8,060 nucleotides of DNA from Paracoccaceae bacterium. GTDB lineage: Bacteria > Pseudomonadota > Alphaproteobacteria > Rhodobacterales > Rhodobacteraceae. Shown piece after piece: positions 1 to 7,105 of this stretch. Positions within the stretch are counted from its first letter, which is position 1; each line of letters starts with the position of its first letter. Position numbers and translations under genes: made by a program. The stretch lies in NCBI GenBank assembly GCA_007134805.1, contig SLKB01000321.1, forward strand, positions 1-8,060, in the 5' to 3' direction. The notes below the pieces were generated by a model that was given only the letters and a program-made list of their open reading frames with translations, made no database searches and had not been told where the DNA came from.

Positions 1-14
1 AGCCGTAATTCCCT

Positions 15-20
15 GGGAGG
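15..20 (+). promoter_or_regulatory. Ribosome binding site of phaR
   Basis: The purine-rich GGGAGG lies 8 bases before the ATG at 29 and is a strong Shine-Dalgarno match. It supports that start codon. The 14 bases before it are too few to show a promoter or an upstream gene. Confidence 0.8.
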
Positions 21-28
21 GGCGCTTC

Positions 29-583
29 ATGTCCGACACCGACAAGCCTTTGCTCATCAAACGTTATGCGAGCCGGCGTCTGTATAATACCGAAACCAGC
101 GATTACGTGACGCTGGAAGACATTGCCAGCTTCATCCGTGACGGGCGCGAGGTTCAGATCGTCGATCTCAAGTCGGGCGATGACTTGACGCGGCAATACC
201 TTCTCCAGATCATCGCAGAGCATGAGAGCCGCGGCGAGAATGTGCTGCCGCTCGATGTGCTGACTGATCTGGTGCGCAGCTATACCACGCAGGCGCAAAG
301 CGTGGTGCCGCAATTCCTCGCCATGTCCTTCGAGATGCTGCGCGAGGGGCAGTCGCAGATCGTCGAGAACATGACCCGCGCCAACCCGCTGGCCGCAATG
401 CCTGGGTTCGAGGAAATGCAGCGCCAGCAGAAAGCCTTCATGAAGACCATGATGGCGGGTTGGCCCGGTCTGCAGAAAGATGATGAGGACGCGGGCAAGG
501 GCACATCCGGCGGCGAGGATCTGGACGAGATCAAGAAACAGCTCGCAGAGTTGCAGCAGAAACTCAGCGAGATGAAGAAATAG
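29..583 (+). CDS. phaR: Polyhydroxyalkanoate synthesis repressor PhaR
   Basis: A 184-residue cytoplasmic DNA-binding protein. In the known family, PhaR represses phasin (phaP) and other PHB genes, and is titrated away by binding nascent PHB granules. The N-terminal PHB-accumulation regulator domain spans about residues 9-65 and carries the family signature KRYASRRLYNT at 11-21, followed by DYVTLEDI. A second, PHB-binding domain covers about 73-112. A Met-rich linker follows, then a charged helix at 164-184 with heptad-like leucines that could form a coiled coil. The length is normal for alphaproteobacteria. The start is fixed by a strong ribosome binding site. PHB genes such as phaC or phaP commonly lie next to phaR, so they may sit left of the window (inference). 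The gene is convergent with the oxidoreductase: its TAG stop at 581-583 directly abuts the other gene's stop, leaving no room for a separate terminator. Confidence 0.96.
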   Translation: MSDTDKPLLIKRYASRRLYNTETSDYVTLEDIASFIRDGREVQIVDLKSGDDLTRQYLLQIIAEHESRGENVLPLDVLTDLVRSYTTQAQSVVPQFLAMSFEMLREGQSQIVENMTRANPLAAMPGFEEMQRQQKAFMKTMMAGWPGLQKDDEDAGKGTSGGEDLDEIKKQLAELQQKLSEMKK

Positions 584-1879
584 TCAGAGCCCCAGCCGGT
601 CGCGCAGCGCAAACCAGCTCATCGCCAGCACGAGGATCGGGCTGCGCAGGGCCGACCCTCCCGGGAATCGCGGCAGGTCGAGCCCCGCCATCACGTCGAA
701 GCGCTCGGACTGCCCGGCCACGGCCTCGGCCATGATCCGGCCCGCCATGCACGCGAGCGCGACCCCATGCCCCGAATAGCCCGAGGCCGAAAGCACATTC
801 GGCGCCACCCGGAGGAAACAAGGAAGCCGCGTCGTGGTGATTGCCAGAGTTCCGCCCCAGGCATGGTCGATCCGCGCATCGCGCAGCTGCGGAAACACTT
901 CGAGCATGGGTTTGCGCACAGTGGCGATGATGTCTGGGAAGCGATAGCCATAGCTTTCGCCACCACCGAACAGGAGCCGGCCGTCTTCCGAAAGACGGAA
1001 ATAGTTGATCACGAACTTGCTGTCGGCCACGGCCAGATTACGAGTCAGCACGCGGCCCGGCTCCAGGGGTTCGGTCGCGATGATGAAGTTGTTGATCGGC
1101 ATGACACGCGCTGCGACCTCGGGCGCGAGCCCGCCGAGATAGCCATTCGCCGCCAGGATCACATGATCGGCCAGCACATGCCCCGCCTCAGTCTTGATCC
1201 TGGCCGGAGCGCCCTCGCTCACGCGCGTGACCGGCGTGCGCTCATGGATCTGCACGCCCGCCGCTTGCGCTGCGCGTGCAAGCCCAAGCGCATAGCGCAG
1301 CGGGTGCAGATGCCCGGCCCCGTGATCGAGCACACCGCCCTGATAGGCATCGCTCCGCACGACCTCCTGCACGCCCACGCGGTCCAGCACCTCGAGATCG
1401 GCATAGCCGTAATCGCGCGCCAGCTTCTCGGCCGCGGCACGCGCATGGGGCAGATCGCGCGCGCGCCATTTGGCATGCAGAACGCCCGCATTCCAGCCAC
1501 ATTCGATTGCATGCTTCCCGATCAGATCGCGCACCAGATCGCGCGCCTCGAGCCCGATCTGCCACAGCGCGCGTGCGACGCCCTCCCCATGGCGGCGCGC
1601 GATCGCGTCCTGCTCGATCCGCTGGCCGGGACCCACCTGCCCACCATTGCGCCCCGAAGCCCCGAACCCCACCCGATGCGCCTCGAGCACGACCACCTTG
1701 TAGCCCCGATTTGCCAGATGCAGCGCGGCCGAAAGCCCCGTATAGCCTGCCCCCACGATGCAGACATCCGCCCGATGCGCCCCTGCAAGCGCCGGGAAGG
1801 GCGGCAGCGCCGGGGCACTCGCCGCATAATAGCTTGGCGGGTATTCGCCCGCCCGGTCATTGGCGTAGAGCAGGTTCAT
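584..1879 (-). CDS. puuB: FAD-dependent amine oxidase, gamma-glutamylputrescine oxidase (PuuB) type
   Basis: A 431-residue flavoprotein of the DAO/PuuB family. PuuB oxidises the free amino end of gamma-glutamylputrescine to an aldehyde, releasing ammonia and hydrogen peroxide. The N-terminal stretch contains SYYAASA, as in E. coli PuuB. The dinucleotide-binding motif GAGYTG is at 43-48, with the ribose-binding acid E66 at the end of the second strand. GFGASGRNGGQ (71-81) is the family signature for contact with FAD. Later marks are LDHGAGHLHP, YFRLSEDGRLLFGGG, GYSGHG and the terminal SLRDRLG-like end (ALRDRLGL), all collinear with E. coli PuuB as I recall it. I chose the ATG at 1877-1879 because the protein then starts like the family and overlaps the upstream ligase stop as ATGA. 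A GTG start 30 bases further up is possible but would run into the ligase gene. It is the last gene of the cluster. The substrate is inferred from family and context. Confidence 0.88.
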   Translation of the reverse strand: MNLLYANDRAGEYPPSYYAASAPALPPFPALAGAHRADVCIVGAGYTGLSAALHLANRGYKVVVLEAHRVGFGASGRNGGQVGPGQRIEQDAIARRHGEGVARALWQIGLEARDLVRDLIGKHAIECGWNAGVLHAKWRARDLPHARAAAEKLARDYGYADLEVLDRVGVQEVVRSDAYQGGVLDHGAGHLHPLRYALGLARAAQAAGVQIHERTPVTRVSEGAPARIKTEAGHVLADHVILAANGYLGGLAPEVAARVMPINNFIIATEPLEPGRVLTRNLAVADSKFVINYFRLSEDGRLLFGGGESYGYRFPDIIATVRKPMLEVFPQLRDARIDHAWGGTLAITTTRLPCFLRVAPNVLSASGYSGHGVALACMAGRIMAEAVAGQSERFDVMAGLDLPRFPGGSALRSPILVLAMSWFALRDRLGL

Positions 1880-3234
1880 ACATTCAGCAGCAGATGCTCG
1901 CGCTCCCACGGGCTGATCACCTGCAGGAATTCGTGGTACTCGTCGCGTTTCACGGCCGCATAGATCTTCGAGAATTCATGCCCGAGAATCTCATGCAGCG
2001 CCTCGGCCTCCTCGAAGACATCGAGCGCCGAGCCCAGCGTGCGGGGCATTTCCTCCTCGTCCATATAGGCGTTGGTCTTGCATTCCGCGCGCGGGCCAAG
2101 GCCCTCCTTAAGCCCCAGATACCCGCAGGCGAGCGAGGCCGCGATGCCCAGATAGGGGTTGCAATCCATGCCCGCCAGCCGATTCTCGACCCGGCGCGAA
2201 GCCGGCGACGAGATCGGCACGCGCAGCCCCGTGGTGCGGTTGTCATTGCCCCATTCAAGATTGATGGGGGCTGCGAAATCAGGGACATAGCGGCGATAGC
2301 TGTTCACATAAGGCGCGATGAGCGCCACCGCCGAGGGCAGGTGTCGCTGCAGCCCGCCAATGAAATGCAGGAAGGCGGCCGTACTCTCGCCCGTCTCGGT
2401 CGAGAACAGGTTCCGCCCGGTCGCGCGGTCCAGCACCGAATGGTGGATATGCATCGCCGAGCCGGGCTCGCCCTCGATGGGCTTGGCCATGAAGGTGGCG
2501 AACATGTCATGGCGCAGCGCAGCCTCGCGGATCATGCGCTTGAAATAGAAGACCTGATCGGCGAGGTTCAGCGCGTCGCCATGCACGAGATTGATCTCGA
2601 CTTGCCCGGCGCCGCCTTCCTGCATCATGCCATCGATCTCGAGCCCCATCGCCTCGGCGAAATCATAGATGTCGTCAATCACCTTGCCATATTCATCCAC
2701 GGCCGAGATCGAATAGGCCTGCCGCGCCGCCGCAGGCCGCCCGGTCCGGCCAATGGGCGGAACGATCGGCATGTTGGGGTCAGTGTTGCGCGCAACGAAG
2801 AAGAACTCCATCTCGGGGGCGATCACTGGCTGCCAGCCCTCGTCATGGTATAGCTTGAGCACATGCCTGAGGACGTTGCGCGGCGCCGTCGGCACTGGCT
2901 GGCCATCCGTGTCCTCGGCATCATGGATGATCTGCAGCGTCCAGTCGGCCGTCCAGGGCGCGGCGGTCGCGGTCGAGAAATCGGGGCGCATGATCATGTC
3001 CGGTTCAAGATCGGCGCCATCGCGAAACTCGGCCCAGCCGCCCGTGATCGTCTGCAGGAAGATCGAGGTCGGCAGGTAGTATTTCGTGGTCTCGTCGAAC
3101 TTGAAGGCCGGCATCGCCTTGCCGCGCGCGACGCCCGCCATGTCGGCGATGATGCACTCGATCTCATCAAGCCTGCGCCCGGAGAGGAACTCCTGCGCGG
3201 CGTTCGGGATGAGGTCTCGCCAGCCCTGTGTCAT
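1876..3234 (-). CDS. Glutamine synthetase family ligase (gamma-glutamylamine synthetase-like), copy 1
   Basis: A 452-residue enzyme of the GS type I fold. Members of the PuuA/PauA branch use ATP to join glutamate to an amine. By analogy with bacterial GS, visible active-site residues are E141 and E143 (PEMEFFF), E206 and E213 (EGGAGQVEINL), H262 (MHIHH), R314/R315 (NSYRRYVP), R333 and R338 (NRTTGLRVP) and E350 (RRVENR). All catalytic positions appear intact. The C-terminal part (PRTLGSALDVFEEAEAL, AVKRDEY, SPWERE) follows the PuuA-type pattern and lacks the adenylylation loop of housekeeping GlnA. The Gly usually found before the active-site Met-His is Ala260 here. Its ATG overlaps the amidotransferase stop by four bases, with GGAG at 3240-3243 as ribosome binding site. 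It in turn overlaps the oxidase start, so the three genes are probably translated together. It is clearly different in sequence from the second ligase in this window. The substrate is unknown; a housekeeping GlnA role is unlikely. Confidence 0.9.
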   Translation of the reverse strand: MTQGWRDLIPNAAQEFLSGRRLDEIECIIADMAGVARGKAMPAFKFDETTKYYLPTSIFLQTITGGWAEFRDGADLEPDMIMRPDFSTATAAPWTADWTLQIIHDAEDTDGQPVPTAPRNVLRHVLKLYHDEGWQPVIAPEMEFFFVARNTDPNMPIVPPIGRTGRPAAARQAYSISAVDEYGKVIDDIYDFAEAMGLEIDGMMQEGGAGQVEINLVHGDALNLADQVFYFKRMIREAALRHDMFATFMAKPIEGEPGSAMHIHHSVLDRATGRNLFSTETGESTAAFLHFIGGLQRHLPSAVALIAPYVNSYRRYVPDFAAPINLEWGNDNRTTGLRVPISSPASRRVENRLAGMDCNPYLGIAASLACGYLGLKEGLGPRAECKTNAYMDEEEMPRTLGSALDVFEEAEALHEILGHEFSKIYAAVKRDEYHEFLQVISPWEREHLLLNV

Positions 3235-3935
3235 GACGGCTCCGATGCTGTGGCTGAGGGTGAGTGCTGATGAAACAGATGCGCAATCCGCGCGGCGATC
3301 CGGTCGCTGTGGCGCGCCCCGCCCTGGCGCGTTTCAGCCGCGCGCAGAAGATCAGCCGGGACGACACCGCGCCCGCGCGTCGCGATGAGCCCGGCGATGA
3401 ACTGATCGTCGAATTCGGGATGCGCCTGGACCGAGAGCGCCTGATCGCCGTAGGCGAGGCCTGCATAGGCGCAGCCCGGATTGGTCGCGATCACGCGCGC
3501 GCCCTCGGGCGGACGCAGCACCTGATCCTGATGCCAGGCATTGAGCACCAGCCGCGTGCCCTCGAAATCATACTCCTGCGCGCCCACCACCCAGCCGCCG
3601 TCGTATTTCGCAACCTGCCCGCCCAGCGCCTGCGCCATGATCTGATGGCCGAAGCAGATGCCGGCGATGGGCTGGCCGGCCGCGAAAGCCGCGCGGATGA
3701 AGGCCTCGAGCGGGGCGATGAAGGCGTGATCCTCGTAGACACCATGGCGAGAGCCGGTGATCAGCCAACCCTCCGCGTCATGGTGAGAGTCGGGAAACTC
3801 CATCCCCTCGACATGCCATGTGGCAAACTCTAACCCCCTGCCCTCGAGCAGCCGCTCGAACATGTCGGGGTAATCGCCCAGGGGCTCGCGCAGCGGTTCG
3901 GGCGCCTGGCCTGTTTGCAGAATTCCGATCTTCAT
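3231..3935 (-). CDS. Class I (type 1) glutamine amidotransferase domain protein
   Basis: A 234-residue single-domain protein of the triad amidotransferase fold, close to the GMP-synthase-like group. The nucleophile elbow GICFGHQ places the catalytic Cys at 94, and QAHPEF supplies His172 and Glu174, so the Cys-His-Glu triad is complete. NAWHQDQV (132-139) matches the conserved strand with His-x-Asp-x-Val seen in this group. No signal peptide is visible, so it is cytoplasmic. In Puu-type pathways a protein of this fold (PuuD, peptidase C26) hydrolyses gamma-glutamyl-GABA, and a hydrolase role here is the natural inference. PuuD, however, has an ICRG-type elbow and belongs to a different subfamily, so the exact reaction is open. 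The gene starts at the ATG in 3933-3935, 68 bp after the other ligase, directly downstream of a candidate promoter and palindrome. Its stop overlaps the next ligase start as ATGA. Confidence 0.88.
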   Translation of the reverse strand: MKIGILQTGQAPEPLREPLGDYPDMFERLLEGRGLEFATWHVEGMEFPDSHHDAEGWLITGSRHGVYEDHAFIAPLEAFIRAAFAAGQPIAGICFGHQIMAQALGGQVAKYDGGWVVGAQEYDFEGTRLVLNAWHQDQVLRPPEGARVIATNPGCAYAGLAYGDQALSVQAHPEFDDQFIAGLIATRGRGVVPADLLRAAETRQGGARHSDRIAARIAHLFHQHSPSATASEPS

Positions 3936-3953
3936 GAGGGCCTGCGTGTTAGA

Positions 3954-3965
3954 ATTTGATCAAAT
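3954..3965. promoter_or_regulatory. 12-bp perfect palindrome, candidate operator
   Basis: ATTTGATCAAAT is a perfect 12-bp palindrome and AT-rich within a GC-rich region. It lies 18 bases before the amidotransferase ATG and overlaps the last two bases of the candidate -10 element, so it would cover the predicted transcription start. That is a classic place for a repressor site. The bound protein is unknown and no regulator gene is in the window. I did not find a second copy in this window by eye. Confidence 0.5.
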
Positions 3966-3992
3966 GCTAGCGCCCTGATCGGCCGCATGCAA
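3964..3992 (-). promoter_or_regulatory. Candidate sigma-70-type promoter for the amidotransferase-ligase-oxidase genes
   Basis: On the minus strand, TTGCAT (3987-3992) and TAGCAT (3964-3969) are separated by exactly 17 bases. They match the -35 consensus at 3 of 6 and the -10 consensus at 4 of 6 positions. The pair lies just past the stop of the upstream ligase and reads into the amidotransferase gene at 3935. This 68-bp gap is the longest in the lower half of the cluster, which fits an internal promoter. The match is modest and rests on sequence alone. Confidence 0.4.
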
Positions 3993-4003
3993 GGGGCGTC
4001 CGC

Positions 4004-5323
4004 TCAGACCGCCTCGAGGTAGAGTTCGAGCACCTCCTGTTCGCTCAAGGCTGCGAGCGCCGCCATTTCCTGCAGCTTGGTCCGGCGCATGTTGTCGATC
4101 AGCATTGGCGCGAAGATCCTGCCGATCTGCGGGGCGGTGGCGAAGGCGTCAAGCGCCTCGGTCCAGCTGCCGGAGATCTGCGGCAGGGCTTGGGCATAGG
4201 CGTCGCCGGTGATCGGGGCGGGCGGTACGGTCGCATCCTCGATCCCGTTCAGCATCGCGCCAAGCACGGCCGCCATCACCAGGTAGGGGTTCACATCGCC
4301 GCCAGGCACGCGATGCTCCAGTCTGCGCGCCTGCGGGGCACTTACGGGCACGCGCACGGCCGCAGTGCGGTTTTCATAGGCCCAGCCCACCCCCGTGGGC
4401 GCATGCGCGCCCGGCACGAGCCGCGCGTAGCTGTTGGCATGCGGCGCGAAAATGAGCGTCGAGGCCGGCATCGCCTCAAGCACCCCGCCGATCGCATGGC
4501 GCAGCAGTGCCGAGCCCTCGGGGCCCCCATTGTCGAAGACATTCTGCCCCGCGTCGTCCACAAGCGAGGCATGCAGATGCAGCCCGTTGCCTGAGGCCCC
4601 TGAATAGGGCTTGGCCATGAAGCTCGCCGCCATCCCATGCACCCGCGCAAGCCGGCGCACAAGGATCTTGAAGAGCCAGGTGTCATCGGCCATGCGCAAC
4701 GGATCATCACTATGCATGAGATTGATCTCGAACTGCCCCGGCCCAGCCTCGGAGGTGGCCGAGTCGGCGGCGATCCCCATACTTTCGCAGGCCGTATAGA
4801 GCGCGTCGAAAAACGCGTTGAACTCGTCCAGCATGCGCAGCGACAGCGTGGCCGAGCCTGTCGCGCGGCGGCCCGAGACCGGGCTTGCAGGCGGGCGGAA
4901 CGCAGGCCCGCTGTCGTCGATGAGGTAGAATTCCAGTTCGGTCGCCGTCACGGCCCGCAGTCCGCGCGCCGCAAGCTGGCCCACCACGCGCACCAGCGCA
5001 TGGCGCGCATCCCCCTCGAAGGGTCGGCCGTCCTCGTGATACATCGACATTGGCAGCATCGCTGCGCGCGCGCCGATCCAGGGCATCGGCAGCAGCCCCC
5101 GCTCGGTCGGACGCAGGAAGCCATCGGCATCGCCAGTGTCGAACAGAAGCGGGCTGCCGTCGATATCATTGCCCCAGATATCGAGATTGAGCGCCGAGAG
5201 CGGCATCTTCGCCTGCCCCTTTCGCAGCTTGTCAAGCGCGCTCGCCGGCATCCGCTTGGCGCGCGCCTGACCGTTGAGGTCAGGCACCGCGATGCGGATA
5301 TTCTCGATCCCGTCCAGTTCCAT
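4004..5323 (-). CDS. Glutamine synthetase family ligase (PuuA-like), copy 2
   Basis: A 439-residue GS-fold enzyme, probably a gamma-glutamyl-amine ligase. By comparison with bacterial GS, active-site residues include E129 and E131 (TELEFYL), E192 and E199 (EAGPGQFEINL), H249 (GLHLH), R301 (NSYARLVPG), R319 and R324 (ENRTAAVRVP) and E336 (RRLEHR). The N-terminal PDLNGQARAKRMPAS resembles the PuuA stretch with DLNG and GKRIP. The protein starts only about a dozen residues before this motif, whereas E. coli PuuA has several dozen residues there. The ATG at 5321-5323 must be the start, or lie upstream of it, because an in-frame TGA (the permease stop) is separated from it by one codon. The C-terminal LIDNMRRTKLQEM helix differs from copy 1. 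It follows the second permease by 3 bp, so it is probably cotranscribed with the transporter, linking uptake to glutamylation. The substrate is unknown. Confidence 0.9.
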   Translation of the reverse strand: MELDGIENIRIAVPDLNGQARAKRMPASALDKLRKGQAKMPLSALNLDIWGNDIDGSPLLFDTGDADGFLRPTERGLLPMPWIGARAAMLPMSMYHEDGRPFEGDARHALVRVVGQLAARGLRAVTATELEFYLIDDSGPAFRPPASPVSGRRATGSATLSLRMLDEFNAFFDALYTACESMGIAADSATSEAGPGQFEINLMHSDDPLRMADDTWLFKILVRRLARVHGMAASFMAKPYSGASGNGLHLHASLVDDAGQNVFDNGGPEGSALLRHAIGGVLEAMPASTLIFAPHANSYARLVPGAHAPTGVGWAYENRTAAVRVPVSAPQARRLEHRVPGGDVNPYLVMAAVLGAMLNGIEDATVPPAPITGDAYAQALPQISGSWTEALDAFATAPQIGRIFAPMLIDNMRRTKLQEMAALAALSEQEVLELYLEAV

Positions 5324-5326
5324 GGA

Positions 5327-6178
5327 TCACCGCAGATATTGCGGGCGGAAGCGGATCCGCAGGCGCTGCTCGCGCGGCAGATGCTGGTTGAGCCGCCGGT
5401 TCGCGATCCCGAAAAGACCGATGATCGCAAGCGTGAGTGCAATGAAATAGGCCGCAACCAGTGGATAGGCAAAGAACGGGTTGAAGGTCTGGTCGACGAA
5501 ATAGCGCGCGTAGTAGAACGCTTCGCCCGATTGCTGCCGAGCGGGAAAGGCCGACAGGAAGACAAGCGTCGTCGAATGCGTCAGGAAAATCGCCTCATTC
5601 GTGTAGCTCGGCCAGGCCAACCGCAGCATGTTGGGCCAGATTACCCGGCGAAACCGCGTGAAGCCCGTGAGGCCATAGGCATCTGCCGCCTCCAGATCGC
5701 CTTTCGGGATCGAGCGCAGCGCGCCCACGAACAACTCGGCCGAATAGGCAGTGGTGTTGAGCACCAGAACGATCAGTCCGCCCACCTGCGCTGTCGTCAG
5801 CGCCGAGGTCTGCACCGTGAGCGTAACAAAGCCCAGCGGGATGTCGATCCCGGCGCGCGGCAACAGCACGAAGGCCGAATAGAAGAAGAAGAACTGGATG
5901 AAGAGCGGTGATCCACGGAACACGAAGATGAAGGCCCCGGCCGGACGGTTGAGCCATGGGGTGTGGCTCGCGCGCGCAAGCGCCACGGCAGTTGCCAGAA
6001 AGAAGCCGAAGATGATCGCGAGCGCTGCGAAATAGATCGTCCAGATCAGCCCCGAGCCGATCAGGAATACCTGATCGCACAGCGTGATGTCGAGCCCGCG
6101 CGGCAACAGCCGCTCGCCGAAATCGCGGCCCAGCGCGCGCAGCGCATAGCCCTCGAAGCTTTCCCAGCAGGTCCTCAT
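5327..6178 (-). CDS. Amino acid ABC transporter permease (HisM/ArtM type)
   Basis: A 283-residue inner-membrane subunit of a polar amino acid (PAAT) ABC importer. Hydrophobic segments lie at about 44-70, 83-105, 132-152, 195-213 and 238-258. The first of the family motifs is FRGSPLFIQ at 87-95. The EAA coupling loop, which contacts the ATPase, covers about 144-181 and includes AYSAELFVGALRSIPKGDLEAA and AYGL. The roughly 40-residue hydrophilic N-terminal extension before the first membrane segment is longer than usual. The ATG overlaps the stop of the other permease by four bases (ATGA), and AAAGG at 6186-6190 is a plausible ribosome binding site seven bases ahead. The two permeases probably form a heterodimer, as in HisQM. 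The transported solute cannot be read from this subunit. Confidence 0.92.
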   Translation of the reverse strand: MRTCWESFEGYALRALGRDFGERLLPRGLDITLCDQVFLIGSGLIWTIYFAALAIIFGFFLATAVALARASHTPWLNRPAGAFIFVFRGSPLFIQFFFFYSAFVLLPRAGIDIPLGFVTLTVQTSALTTAQVGGLIVLVLNTTAYSAELFVGALRSIPKGDLEAADAYGLTGFTRFRRVIWPNMLRLAWPSYTNEAIFLTHSTTLVFLSAFPARQQSGEAFYYARYFVDQTFNPFFAYPLVAAYFIALTLAIIGLFGIANRRLNQHLPREQRLRIRFRPQYLR

Positions 6179-7056
6179 GCCGCCGCCTTTCGCAAACGCT
6201 CGCCCGCCGCGGTCGCCTGCCCGTGCGAGAGCCGGTCATTCAGCCGGGCAAACACCCGCTCGCTTCCCCAGGTGAGCAACAGATAGAAACACAGCAATGC
6301 CAGGAAATACCACATTCGCCAGTCCGGATGCGGATAGGCATAGAGCGAGGTCTTCTGCCCGCCCAGCTCGCGCGCCCAGTAGACCGCGTCCTGAATGCCC
6401 AGAAGGAACAGCAGCGGCGTCGCCTTGATCAGGATCTGCCAGATATTCGACAGGCCCGGCAGCGCATAGACCCACATCTGCGGCATCACGACCCGGCGAA
6501 ACGCCTGACCGCGCGTCATACCGTAGGCCTCGGCTGTCTCGACCTGCGCACGCGGGACCGCCTGCATCGCGCCGTAAAGCGTGTTGGCCACGAACGCCCC
6601 GAAGACCAGCGCGAAGGCCACCACTGCCATGATGAACGCATAGAGTTCGAACACCCAGCGCGCGGCATTGTTGGGCGGCACCTTCGCTTCGCGGCAGACG
6701 ATGAAATCATTGCCTTGCCGGATCGGCTGTTCCCAATCAGGGCAATTTATATGATGCAAGACCCATTCAATCCCCTGCCCCAGCGCGATCGGCACAAATA
6801 GGAAGAAGACAATGTCAGGCACGCCCCGCACCAGATTGACATAGCCCTGCCCCACCAGCCGCACCGGCCAGAGCCGCGCGCGCAACGCGAGCGCGCCAAG
6901 CATCCCCATTCCCAGCGCGACCGGTGCCGTGATTGCCAGGAGCACCAGCACCACCCCGAACGAGCGATAGAATTGCAGATGAGTGGCCGTAGTCAGGTAA
7001 CAGGCGAACCATTGCCATTGCGGGAGCGTGGCGGGTTCGATGCAGAAGGAAAACAT
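6175..7056 (-). CDS. Amino acid ABC transporter permease (HisQ/ArtQ type)
   Basis: A 293-residue inner-membrane partner of the downstream permease. Hydrophobic segments lie at about 33-58, 80-100, 138-158, 198-221 and 247-264. VNLVRGVPDIVFFLF (73-87) is the family motif, and the EAA loop spans about 157-193 (NTLYGAMQAVP, AEAYGM, FRRVVMPQ). Between the second and third segments is an enlarged loop of about 38 residues, predicted to face the periplasm, with two cysteines at 105 and 121. I chose the ATG at 7054-7056. A GTG at 7105-7107 would add 17 residues, but that stretch is the GC-rich hairpin and not typical coding sequence. The Shine-Dalgarno is weak (AGG, nine bases ahead), and part of it can be hidden by RNA pairing. 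The gap from the binding-protein gene is 65 bp. The start choice is less certain than the product. Confidence 0.88.
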   Translation of the reverse strand: MFSFCIEPATLPQWQWFACYLTTATHLQFYRSFGVVLVLLAITAPVALGMGMLGALALRARLWPVRLVGQGYVNLVRGVPDIVFFLFVPIALGQGIEWVLHHINCPDWEQPIRQGNDFIVCREAKVPPNNAARWVFELYAFIMAVVAFALVFGAFVANTLYGAMQAVPRAQVETAEAYGMTRGQAFRRVVMPQMWVYALPGLSNIWQILIKATPLLFLLGIQDAVYWARELGGQKTSLYAYPHPDWRMWYFLALLCFYLLLTWGSERVFARLNDRLSHGQATAAGERLRKAAA

Positions 7057-7063
7057 CTGGGAT

Positions 7064-7105
7064 GGCCTGCGGCTGCTGAGGCAGGCCCCGCCAGCCGGGG
7101 CCTGC
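7064..7105 (-). promoter_or_regulatory. Intercistronic hairpin with a competing alternative pairing
   Basis: Bases 7081-7090 and 7096-7105 are perfect 10-bp inverted repeats (GCAGGCCCCG against CGGGGCCTGC) with a 5-base loop. There is no T-run after the stem in the direction of transcription, so it is unlikely to be a complete intrinsic terminator. A third copy of one arm lies at 7064-7070 and could pair with 7081-7087 over 7 bp, around a 10-base loop. That alternative would cover the weak AGG ribosome binding site of the permease. Stem-loops after binding-protein genes commonly protect the upstream mRNA and allow more binding protein than membrane subunits. That is the most likely role here. 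Confidence 0.7.

Noticed and set aside
1880..1909. Ten-residue N-terminal extension of the oxidase from the alternative start at 1909
   Set aside because: It would lie inside the ligase gene. The ATG at 1879 gives a family-like N-terminus and an ATGA overlap like the other junctions.
767..1963. A 398-codon open frame on the plus strand, opposite the oxidase gene
   Set aside because: It is antisense to the PuuB-like gene, shows no recognisable domain and has no good ribosome binding site.
1276..2853. A 525-codon open frame on the plus strand, opposite the oxidase and ligase copy 1
   Set aside because: It runs antisense to two well-supported enzymes, its translation is Arg/Pro/Ala-rich with no family signature at the start, and long stop-free antisense frames are expected at this GC content.
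3971..3998. Possible terminator hairpin after ligase copy 2
   Set aside because: Only about five paired bases (CGCCC with GGGCG) around a long loop and no T-run follow, so it is too weak to call.
4637..5911. A 424-codon open frame on the plus strand, opposite ligase copy 2 and a permease
   Set aside because: It spans the junction of two real genes on the other strand and its product is Arg/Glu/His-rich low-complexity sequence, as expected for an antisense shadow.
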